DNA from: Gammaproteobacteria bacterium
GTDB taxonomy: Bacteria > Pseudomonadota > Gammaproteobacteria > Arenicellales > Arenicellaceae
Assembly: GCA_030426005.1 (NCBI GenBank)
Contig: JAUHZM010000137.1
Span: 1-8,008, forward strand
Direction: 5' to 3'
DNA: 8,008 nt
Below the pieces are notes generated by a model. It worked only from the letters and a program-made list of their open reading frames with translations. It was not told where the DNA came from and made no database searches. Positions 1 to 5,235 of the stretch are shown here, piece by piece. Within the stretch, counting starts at the first letter, position 1. Each line of letters begins with the position of its first letter. Both the position numbers and the translations under genes were made by a program.

Positions 1-1009
1 GCAAGTTTATTACGATAAGGACTGTGATCTCTCGATAATCCGTGGCAAAAAAGTGGCCATTCTTGGGTACGGCTCGCAAGGGCATGCTCACGCCTGCAAC
101 CTGCAGGACTCTGGTGTCGATGTCACTGTCGGACTGCGTCCTGGTTCGTCTTCAATCAAAAAAGCCGAAGCTCACGGTCTCAAAGTGAGCACTGTGCCTG
201 AGGCTGTTGCGGCTGCAGACGTGGTGATGGTGCTGACGCCAGACGAGTTCCAATCAAAACTGTATGCAGAAGAAATCGAGCCAAACTTGCAGCAAGGCGC
301 GATTCTGGCTTTTGCGCATGGTTTTGCGATTCATTACAACCAGGTTGTGCCGCGTGCCGACTTGGATGTCATCATGATTGCACCAAAGGCGCCGGGCCAC
401 ACTGTTCGCAATGAGTTTGTCAACGGTGGTGGTATTCCGGATCTGGTGGCCGTATTCCAAAACGCCAGCGGCGATGCCAAAGACGTTGCTCTGTCGTATG
501 CATCAGCGATTGGTGGCGGTCGTACCGGTATTATTGAAACTACCTTCAAAGACGAAACTGAAACCGATTTGTTCGGTGAACAAGCAGTTTTGTGTGGCGG
601 CGCGGTTGAGCTGGTCAAGATGGGTTTCGAAACCTTGACTGAAGCGGGTTACGCACCTGAAATGGCGTATTTTGAGTGCTTGCATGAGTTAAAGTTGATC
701 GTTGATTTAATGTATGAGGGCGGTATCGCCAACATGAACTACTCGATCTCCAACAATGCGGAGTTCGGTGAGTACGTGACTGGCCCGAAGGTAATCAATG
801 AACAGTCGCGTGAGGCTATGCGCACCTGTTTAAAGAACATCCAAAATGGTGAATACGCCAAGCAGTTTATCTCTGAAGGCGCGTTGAACTACCCAATGAT
901 GACCGCATGGCGTCGAAATAATGCAGCGCACCCGATTGAAGAAACCGGTGAAAAGCTGCGTGCGATGATGCCTTGGATCCAAAAAATCATCGACAAAGAC
1001 AAGAACTAA
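1..1009 (+). CDS. ilvC: Ketol-acid reductoisomerase (NADP+), class I; start codon cut by window edge
   Basis: Acetohydroxyacid isomeroreductase converts acetolactate or acetohydroxybutyrate to the dihydroxy acid using NADPH and Mg2+, the second common step of valine and isoleucine synthesis, in the cytoplasm. The frame is open from base 2 and begins QVYYDKDCDLSII, the normal N-terminus of this family just after Met, so base 1 is probably the G of the start codon. The GTG at 53 is internal. With Met as residue 1 the protein is about 336 aa, close to the usual 338 of the short class I form. The dinucleotide-binding motif GYGSQGHAHA lies at 23-32. The expected metal and substrate residues are present: D190 and E194 (in TDLFGEQ), E226 and E230 (in ECLHELK), and S251. 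The C-terminus ends in MMPWIQKIIDKDKN, as in pseudomonad enzymes. Any ilvB/ilvN partners would lie upstream, outside the window. Identification is secure. Confidence 0.98.
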   Translation, partial: QVYYDKDCDLSIIRGKKVAILGYGSQGHAHACNLQDSGVDVTVGLRPGSSSIKKAEAHGLKVSTVPEAVAAADVVMVLTPDEFQSKLYAEEIEPNLQQGAILAFAHGFAIHYNQVVPRADLDVIMIAPKAPGHTVRNEFVNGGGIPDLVAVFQNASGDAKDVALSYASAIGGGRTGIIETTFKDETETDLFGEQAVLCGGAVELVKMGFETLTEAGYAPEMAYFECLHELKLIVDLMYEGGIANMNYSISNNAEFGEYVTGPKVINEQSREAMRTCLKNIQNGEYAKQFISEGALNYPMMTAWRRNNAAHPIEETGEKLRAMMPWIQKIIDKDKN

Positions 1010-1022
1010 ATTCAAGTTTATT

Positions 1023-1048
1023 TGCCAGAGTGTGTTAGGCTCTGGGCA
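1023..1048 (+). other. Hairpin in the ilvC-psd gap, no T-tract
   Basis: TGCCAGAG (1023-1030) pairs with CTCTGGGCA (1040-1048) around a 9-base loop, giving eight pairs with one bulged G at 1046. It starts 14 bases after the ilvC stop. No run of T follows (TCTAAGCTG), so it is not an intrinsic terminator by itself. It may stabilise the 3' end of the ilvC message or may be chance. Confidence 0.35.
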
Positions 1049-1061
1049 TCTAAGCTGTGTG

Positions 1062-1102
1062 CGGCGTACTGGAGCAGTCTTCAGTGCGCCGTCTGATTTT
1101 TT
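1062..1102 (+). terminator. Candidate intrinsic terminator of ilvC (distal T-tract)
   Basis: CGGCGTACTG (1062-1071) pairs with CAGTGCGCCG (1082-1091), ten pairs including one T-G wobble, around a 10-base loop. A run of six T lies at 1097-1102 but is separated from the stem by TCTGA, which weakens the case for an efficient terminator. It is the longest stem in this gap and could act together with the hairpin just downstream. Confidence 0.5.
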
Positions 1103-1103
1103 G

Positions 1104-1130
1104 GGCTGGCAGTTTGCCACCTTTTTTTTT
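1104..1130 (+). terminator. Compact intrinsic terminator with T9 tract just before psd
   Basis: GG-C-TGGCA (1104-1111) pairs with TGCCACC (1115-1121), seven pairs with C1106 bulged and a three-base GTT loop. Nine uninterrupted T follow at once (1122-1130). This is the classic layout of a Rho-independent terminator. It ends 14 bases before the psd start codon and touches the psd ribosome binding region, so it could end ilvC transcription or attenuate read-through into psd. Confidence 0.6.
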
Positions 1131-1144
1131 ATAGGTAGAACTCT

Positions 1145-1795
1145 ATGAAACTGATCGACTCACACCCGATTTTGGCCCGAGAAGGGTGGTTTTATCTCGC
1201 GTTGACATTCGGTGCTGCGATTATCACCAGCGTGGTTTTTCCATGGTACGTGGCGATTTTGTTCTGGGTTATTTTTCTGTTTGTGTTGCAGTTTTTTCGT
1301 GATCCGCACCGCCAGATTCCAGAACAGGCGAATGCGCTGATTTCACCGGCCGATGGCAAGGTGATTTTTACCGGCGTGGTGGATGACCCTTATCTCGATC
1401 GTAAAGCGTTCAAGATCAGCGTATTTATGAATGTGTTTTCAGTGCATTCAAATCGTGCACCAGTCGCGGGTACGGTGAAGAAGGTTTGGTACCATCCCGG
1501 TTTATTTGTGAATGCTGCGTTTGATAAAGCATCTGAGCAGAATGAGCGCAATGCCATTTGGTTGCAAACACCAGAAGGGCGTGATGTGATTTCCGTGCAG
1601 GTGGCCGGCCTGGTTGCGCGCCGAATTCTTTGTTATGTCAACGAGGGCGACGCACTTGAGCAGGGTCAGCGTTACGGCTACATTCGCTTTGGCAGCCGCG
1701 TGGATCTATTTTTGCCCGTTGAGTTTGCCGCTGCGGTGAAGCTTGGTGACAATGTTAGCTCAGGCACATCAATTCTCGGCAGCTTCGGTGTTTAA
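1145..1795 (+). CDS. psd: Phosphatidylserine decarboxylase, short PSD-A type proenzyme
   Basis: Decarboxylates phosphatidylserine to phosphatidylethanolamine at the inner membrane, using a pyruvoyl group made by self-cleavage. At 216 aa it matches the compact PSD-A class rather than the roughly 320-aa E. coli type. The cleavage site is the FGSRVD motif, between G183 and S184: S184 becomes the pyruvoyl group on the small alpha chain (184-216) and residues 1-183 form the beta chain. The other triad members are visible as D70 in SPADG and H101 in FSVHSNRAP. Two hydrophobic stretches, about 16-33 and 35-50, should form an N-terminal membrane hairpin. The start is favoured because SHPILAREGW is the usual N-terminus. 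A weak Shine-Dalgarno (AGGTAGA, 1133-1139) precedes it. pssA, which makes the substrate, begins 51 bases downstream. Identification is strong from motifs and context. Confidence 0.96.
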   Translation: MKLIDSHPILAREGWFYLALTFGAAIITSVVFPWYVAILFWVIFLFVLQFFRDPHRQIPEQANALISPADGKVIFTGVVDDPYLDRKAFKISVFMNVFSVHSNRAPVAGTVKKVWYHPGLFVNAAFDKASEQNERNAIWLQTPEGRDVISVQVAGLVARRILCYVNEGDALEQGQRYGYIRFGSRVDLFLPVEFAAAVKLGDNVSSGTSILGSFGV

Positions 1796-1819
1796 GCGCG
1801 AATAAATCATGTCCTTTTT

Positions 1820-1861
1820 CTGCTTTGAACTTGTATAATCGCGAGCATGAGTTCAAAGCAG
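1820..1861. repeat. 12-bp perfect inverted repeat bracketing the pssA start codon
   Basis: CTGCTTTGAACT (1820-1831) and AGTTCAAAGCAG (1850-1861) are exact reverse complements separated by 18 bases (1832-1849). The spacer holds a consensus TATAAT and ends with the pssA ATG; the right arm lies inside codons 2-5. As DNA it could be an operator around the -10 region. As RNA made by read-through from psd it could form a 12-bp hairpin with the start codon at the 3' edge of the loop. No T-tract follows, so a terminator role is unlikely. The repeat is directly visible; its function is inference. Confidence 0.7.
1834..1846 (+). promoter_or_regulatory. Candidate pssA promoter -10 element, possibly giving a leaderless mRNA
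   Basis: TATAAT at 1834-1839 is a perfect sigma-70 -10 hexamer in the 51-base psd-pssA gap. Transcription normally starts about seven bases after the hexamer, at 1846 or 1847, that is at the pssA ATG itself. No Shine-Dalgarno sequence is present in CGCGAGC before the ATG, in keeping with a leaderless message. Against it, no recognisable -35 lies 16-18 bases upstream (TCCTTT or similar), and the upstream TG is one base off the extended -10 position. Confidence 0.4.
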
Positions 1862-2641
1862 CCTAAACTTACGTCCGTCGAGTCAGAATCGGAATCTGAT
1901 CAGTTTGAGACTCGTGCCAAACCCGCCAAGGGCATCTATGTGTTGCCGAACCTGTTCACCACTGCAGGTTTGTTCGCTGGGTTCTACGCCATCATGCAGG
2001 CGCGCCTCGGGCATTTTGAAGCGGCCTCGTTGGCGATATACGCGGCGATGGTCATGGATATTTTGGATGGACGCTTAGCACGATTAACCAATACTCAAAG
2101 TGCCTTTGGTTCCGAGTACGACAGCCTCTCTGACATGGTGTCTTTTGGCGTCGCACCAGCAATGGTGTTGTTTGAGTTTGCACTGTCTGAGCTGGGTCGA
2201 TTCGGCAGTTTGGTTACCTTTGTGTATATTGCCTGCGCGGCACTGCGGTTGGCCCGTTTTAATGTGGTTGCCAGTTCCGATAAAGCGTATTTTACCGGTA
2301 TGCCCAGTCCCGGCGCAGCGGCGATAATGGCGTCGATTGTCTGGGTGTTGGTCGATTACGATATTGATGTGTCGGCGATCTCTGGACTGCTGGCCTTAGT
2401 CATGTTGGCAACAGCGCTGGCAATGGTGAGCAATATCAAATACCGCTCATTTAAAGACGCAAATTTTCGTGATCAAATGCCTTTTGTCGGCTTGATCATT
2501 GGTGTGATGATATTTGCGCTGATTTATTGGGACCCGCCAATGGCATTCTTGCTGTTTGGCCTTGGTTATATGCTCAGCGGGGCGCTGTTTTACGTATTAA
2601 ACAAATTTAAACACCAGTCTGAGGACGCAGAAGAAGAGTAA
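1847..2641 (+). CDS. pssA: CDP-diacylglycerol--serine O-phosphatidyltransferase (phosphatidylserine synthase, type II)
   Basis: Transfers phosphatidyl from CDP-diacylglycerol to L-serine, giving phosphatidylserine, the substrate of the neighbouring decarboxylase. The protein is 264 aa and belongs to the CDP-alcohol phosphatidyltransferase family, unlike the phospholipase-D-like E. coli PssA. The family signature is complete: D71, D74, G75, A78 and R79, then G88, D92 and D96 (DILDGRLAR to GSEYDSLSD); these aspartates bind the metals and CDP. RLARFN (134-139) and FTGMPSPGAA (149-158) are typical of the serine-specific members. About six to eight hydrophobic segments make it an integral membrane protein. 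Residues 1-28 are polar, acidic and probably disordered, and the C-terminus is acidic (SEDAEEE). The ATG is the only usable start before the first membrane segment: an in-frame TGA lies at 1826 and the next Met is residue 49 or later. It lacks a Shine-Dalgarno. Confidence 0.96.
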   Translation: MSSKQPKLTSVESESESDQFETRAKPAKGIYVLPNLFTTAGLFAGFYAIMQARLGHFEAASLAIYAAMVMDILDGRLARLTNTQSAFGSEYDSLSDMVSFGVAPAMVLFEFALSELGRFGSLVTFVYIACAALRLARFNVVASSDKAYFTGMPSPGAAAIMASIVWVLVDYDIDVSAISGLLALVMLATALAMVSNIKYRSFKDANFRDQMPFVGLIIGVMIFALIYWDPPMAFLLFGLGYMLSGALFYVLNKFKHQSEDAEEE

Positions 2642-2659
2642 GCTCTGCGTTCCCGTTTT
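2623..2659 (+). terminator. Weak terminator-like hairpin over the pssA stop codon
   Basis: ACGCAGA (2625-2631) pairs exactly with TCTGCGT (2644-2650), extended by a G-T wobble and one G-C pair, around a 12-base loop containing the pssA TAA (2639-2641). After CCG a run of only four T follows (2656-2659). It may reduce read-through into dapA, but the short T-run makes it a weak candidate. Confidence 0.3.
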
Positions 2660-2691
2660 GATATCTTGAAACTTACGGATCATACGAACTA

Positions 2692-3585
2692 ATGAAGCTA
2701 GAAGGCAGCATTGTTGCTTTAATAACACCGATGCAGGCAGATGGCAGTGTGGATTATGCCGCATTGACGCGTCTTATTGAGTTCCACATCGCTGAAGGCA
2801 CCAATGGCATTGTGGCAGTTGGTACCACGGGCGAGTCGGCCACGTTGACAGTCGATGAGCACCTGTCCGTCATCGAGCATACGATTAAAACCGTTAATAA
2901 GCGTATCCCCGTGATCGCAGGTACCGGTGCCAACTCAACTCAAGAGGCTGTGCATTTAACTAAACACGCAGAACGCTTAGGTGCCGATGCGGCGCTTTTG
3001 GTCGTGCCGTACTATAACAAGCCGACGCAAGAAGGCCTGTATTTGCATTATAAGAAAATTGCTGAGTCGGTGCCGATTGCACAATTGTTGTACAACGTCC
3101 CAGGGCGCACCGTGGCCGACCTCCACAACGACACCGTGGCACGGTTAGCCGATATAGACAATATCGTTGGCTGTAAAGATGCCACGGGTGATATGCAGCG
3201 CGGTAAGGCATTAGTGGATTTGTGTGGCGATCGCTTAACTATCTTGTCTGGTGATGACGCCACCGCCCTGGATTACATCAAACTTGGCGCACGAGGCGAT
3301 ATCTCTGTGACCGCGAATGTGGCACCTGGGCTTATGAGTAAAATGTGTGCCGCTGGTTTGAAAGGTGATTTTTCTACCGCTGAACAATACGACAAGCAGT
3401 TGCGTGCTTTACATCGAGACCTGTTTTTGGAGTCAAATCCTATTCCGGTTAAGTACGCCGTGTCGAAAATGGGCTATACTGCGAACGCCTTGCGTTTGCC
3501 CTTAACCTCGTTAAGTGCGAAACACGAACAAGCTGTCGCGGCCGCGATGACGGAAGCGGGTATTCCACTCCAAGAAAATCAATAA
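2692..3585 (+). CDS. dapA: 4-hydroxy-tetrahydrodipicolinate synthase
   Basis: Condenses pyruvate with aspartate semialdehyde, the first committed step to diaminopimelate and lysine, in the cytoplasm. The protein is 297 aa, normal for this class I aldolase (TIM barrel plus C-terminal helices). The Schiff-base lysine is K162 in VGCKDATGD (E. coli K161). GTTGES at 44-49 supplies T45 and T46; the proton-relay tyrosines are Y134 in LYNVPGRT and Y108 in VPYYNK, and R139 is the substrate-binding arginine. Of the E. coli lysine-feedback residues, those equivalent to H56, N80 and E84 are kept (H57, N81, E85), whereas E. coli H53 is replaced by V54. Lysine inhibition may therefore differ; this is inference. 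A poor Shine-Dalgarno (ACGGA, about 12 bases upstream) precedes the ATG. bamC follows after one base, so the two are probably co-transcribed and translationally coupled. Confidence 0.98.
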   Translation: MKLEGSIVALITPMQADGSVDYAALTRLIEFHIAEGTNGIVAVGTTGESATLTVDEHLSVIEHTIKTVNKRIPVIAGTGANSTQEAVHLTKHAERLGADAALLVVPYYNKPTQEGLYLHYKKIAESVPIAQLLYNVPGRTVADLHNDTVARLADIDNIVGCKDATGDMQRGKALVDLCGDRLTILSGDDATALDYIKLGARGDISVTANVAPGLMSKMCAAGLKGDFSTAEQYDKQLRALHRDLFLESNPIPVKYAVSKMGYTANALRLPLTSLSAKHEQAVAAAMTEAGIPLQENQ

Positions 3586-3586
3586 A

Positions 3587-4333
3587 ATGATGAATCTAAT
3601 TCAGCAACAAATTAGGCCTAACACTCTCGCTTTGAATGCAAGAGCATCGAACTCTACACGCAGCCGTGCCGTTCGCTGGGTCATCTTTAGCTTGGTAACG
3701 GCGTGTTTACTGACTGGCTGCAACAACAAACGAATTATCCAGAGCGTGGACGACAGTGCGGAATATAAGTCAGCGCGTGCATTGCCGCCGCTGATCAAGC
3801 CGTCCGGGTCCCCCGCGAGTAAGCCGGTGTTGGACGACGAACCGGAAGTGCCTGAAGACGTCGTCATCGCTGAGTCGGAAGCGCCGGTAGCCGTTGAACA
3901 AACTGTCGCAGTCGCAGAGACTGACGTGGTGCCGGAGCCTGAGCCTCAATCCAAGCAGCGTACCTTGACAGCCCGCGTGGTCGAAACGCGTGGTGGTCGA
4001 TCCAAGCTTGTCATTGATGCGTCGTTCGCTGAGGCCTGGGCGTATTTGGCAGCGAACCTACAAAAGTCCGACGTCACCATTTTTTCTCGTAATGAGACCG
4101 CAGGTCGATTTGCGATTGGCTGTGCGGATATCCCTGAGAAAGCCGTGCGCGTTCAGAAGCGCGGTGGTTGGTCGATTTTTATGCGTGACAAGACCGAGCC
4201 GAGCGAATATTGCGGTTTGCAAACCGTGGAAGAAAAAGGCCAAACGGCAGTGACCGTACTAAACCGTGCAGGGGTTGTGGTGCCCGCCGAGAGCAGCAAC
4301 AAAATCTTTGCGCGAATCTTGAATAACCTTTAA
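3587..4333 (+). CDS. bamC: BamC/NlpB-like outer membrane assembly lipoprotein, single-domain form
   Basis: Probable BamC-type lipoprotein, an accessory part of the BAM complex that inserts beta-barrel proteins into the outer membrane. A 30-residue polar, basic N-region precedes a hydrophobic core (31-43) and the lipobox LTGC, so C45 is the likely lipidated residue. Then EYKSARALPPLIKP (59-72) resembles the BamC N-terminal segment that lies along BamD. Residues 75-125 are a P/E/V/A-rich acidic linker. Residues about 138-248 (LVIDASFAEAWAYLAANL, then alternating strands) look like one helix-grip domain. E. coli BamC is 344 aa with two such domains, so this 248-aa protein appears to lack one. 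The position between dapA and purC is the standard nlpB position, which supports the call as much as the sequence does. The start is uncertain: ATGs at 3587 and 3590 are in tandem and no Shine-Dalgarno is seen, suggesting coupling to dapA. Confidence 0.8.
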   Translation: MMNLIQQQIRPNTLALNARASNSTRSRAVRWVIFSLVTACLLTGCNNKRIIQSVDDSAEYKSARALPPLIKPSGSPASKPVLDDEPEVPEDVVIAESEAPVAVEQTVAVAETDVVPEPEPQSKQRTLTARVVETRGGRSKLVIDASFAEAWAYLAANLQKSDVTIFSRNETAGRFAIGCADIPEKAVRVQKRGGWSIFMRDKTEPSEYCGLQTVEEKGQTAVTVLNRAGVVVPAESSNKIFARILNNL

Positions 4334-4390
4334 GTAACGCCAGGCTCCCTACGTTACCCCGACCAGTGACAGTTGAAGTGAGATAGACCT

Positions 4391-5101
4391 ATGCAACGTG
4401 GTGAAGAACTTTATAGCGGCAAGGCCAAATCAGTGTATGCATCCGAGCAAGAAGATGCGCTGATCTTGCATTTTAGAAATGACACCTCGGCGTTTGATGG
4501 TGAAAAAGTTGAGCAGCTTGATCGTAAGGGGATGGTCAACAATAAGTTTAACGCATTTATCATGCAGCATCTTGAAGCGAATGGGGTCACCACGCACTTT
4601 TTGAAAGTCTTGTCCGATACCGATTCCTTAGTGCGCAGACTGGAAATGATCCCTGTGGAATGCGTAGTGCGCAATATTGCCTCTGGATCGATTTGTCGTC
4701 GACTCGGTGTTGAAGATGGCTTGGCTTTGAATCCGCCTACGTTTGAATTTTTCCTTAAGAATGATGCTTTGCATGACCCAATGGTCAATGAATCGCATAT
4801 CACCACCTTTGGTTGGGCGACTCAGTCAGATATTGACGTGATGCAACAAACCACGCTGCAAGTAAATCAAATCCTATCTAAGTTATTTGCAGATGCGGGG
4901 ATGATTCTGGTCGACTTCAAGTTGGAATTTGGTCGCCAAGGTGACACTTTGTATCTGGGCGATGAGTTTTCGCCCGATGGCTGTCGTATCTGGGACGCCG
5001 AATCGCGCGAAAAACTCGACAAAGATCGATTCCGTAGGGGCCTTGGTGGTGTGGTTGAAGCGTACGAGGAAGTAGCCAAGCGTCTGGGGTTACAGATTTG
5101 A
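4391..5101 (+). CDS. purC: Phosphoribosylaminoimidazole-succinocarboxamide synthase (SAICAR synthetase)
   Basis: Joins CAIR and aspartate with ATP to form SAICAR in de novo purine synthesis, in the cytoplasm. The 236-aa length matches the bacterial single-domain enzyme (E. coli 237). The ATP-site N-terminus LYSGKAKSVY is at 7-16. The two family signatures are IPVECVVRNIASGS (87-100) and LVDFKLEFG (173-181), followed by DEFSPDGCRIWD (191-202). A modest Shine-Dalgarno-like GTGAGA sits about eight bases before the ATG. It lies 57 bases after bamC, with a 6-bp inverted repeat (GTAACG/CGTTAC, 4334-4357) but no clear terminator or promoter between them, so read-through from dapA-bamC is plausible. 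A strong terminator ends the gene. Nothing in the sequence is unusual. Confidence 0.98.
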   Translation: MQRGEELYSGKAKSVYASEQEDALILHFRNDTSAFDGEKVEQLDRKGMVNNKFNAFIMQHLEANGVTTHFLKVLSDTDSLVRRLEMIPVECVVRNIASGSICRRLGVEDGLALNPPTFEFFLKNDALHDPMVNESHITTFGWATQSDIDVMQQTTLQVNQILSKLFADAGMILVDFKLEFGRQGDTLYLGDEFSPDGCRIWDAESREKLDKDRFRRGLGGVVEAYEEVAKRLGLQI

Positions 5102-5150
5102 CACCGGCTTGCCTTACCGTTGCCTAAACACGGCTGTGCATAAATAACAT

Positions 5151-5194
5151 AGACGCCAGACTGCCAATCAGAGCAGTCTGGCGTTTGACTTTTT
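5151..5194 (+). terminator. Strong intrinsic terminator of purC
   Basis: ACGCCAGACTGC (5153-5164) pairs perfectly with GCAGTCTGGCGT (5173-5184), twelve pairs around the 8-base loop CAATCAGA, extended by a G-T wobble and an A-T pair to 5151/5186. TTT at 5184-5186 and TTTTT at 5190-5194 follow. This is the clearest terminator in the window and should close the transcript that includes purC, leaving purL to its own promoter. Confidence 0.9.
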
Positions 5195-5214
5195 AAACCT
5201 GACTAAAAAATTAA
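5185..5214 (+). promoter_or_regulatory. Possible purL promoter overlapping the purC terminator tail
   Basis: TTGACT (5185-5190) matches five of six bases of the sigma-70 -35 hexamer and lies in the tail of the purC terminator. With an 18-base spacer the -10 would be AATTAA (5209-5214), matching only three of six bases within an A/T-rich stretch. The 5' leader would then be about 15-20 bases and include the Shine-Dalgarno GGTGGA (5223-5228). I see no convincing PurR operator. Tentative. Confidence 0.3.
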
Positions 5215-5235
5215 TCTTTACCGGTGGAAATTACC

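Noticed and set aside
53..55. GTG at 53 as the ilvC start
   Set aside because: The reading frame is open upstream and encodes the conserved QVYYDKDCDLSII N-terminus, and a start at 53 would remove the first beta strand of the nucleotide-binding fold.
2658..2694. Promoter for dapA from TTGATA or TTGAAA in the pssA-dapA gap
   Set aside because: No acceptable -10 hexamer lies at 16-18 bases from either -35 candidate.
4334..4357. Inverted repeat GTAACG/CGTTAC between bamC and purC as a terminator
   Set aside because: Only six pairs around a 12-base loop with no T-run; this can arise by chance.
4411..4806. 131-codon minus-strand open frame opposite purC
   Set aside because: It lies wholly within purC, which has full family signatures. 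The reverse frame shows no recognisable protein, no ribosome binding site and no neighbours on that strand.
5173..5192. PurR-like site near GGCGTTTGACT upstream of purL
   Set aside because: Only a half-site resemblance, and those bases are explained by the terminator stem; the second half of the palindrome is missing.
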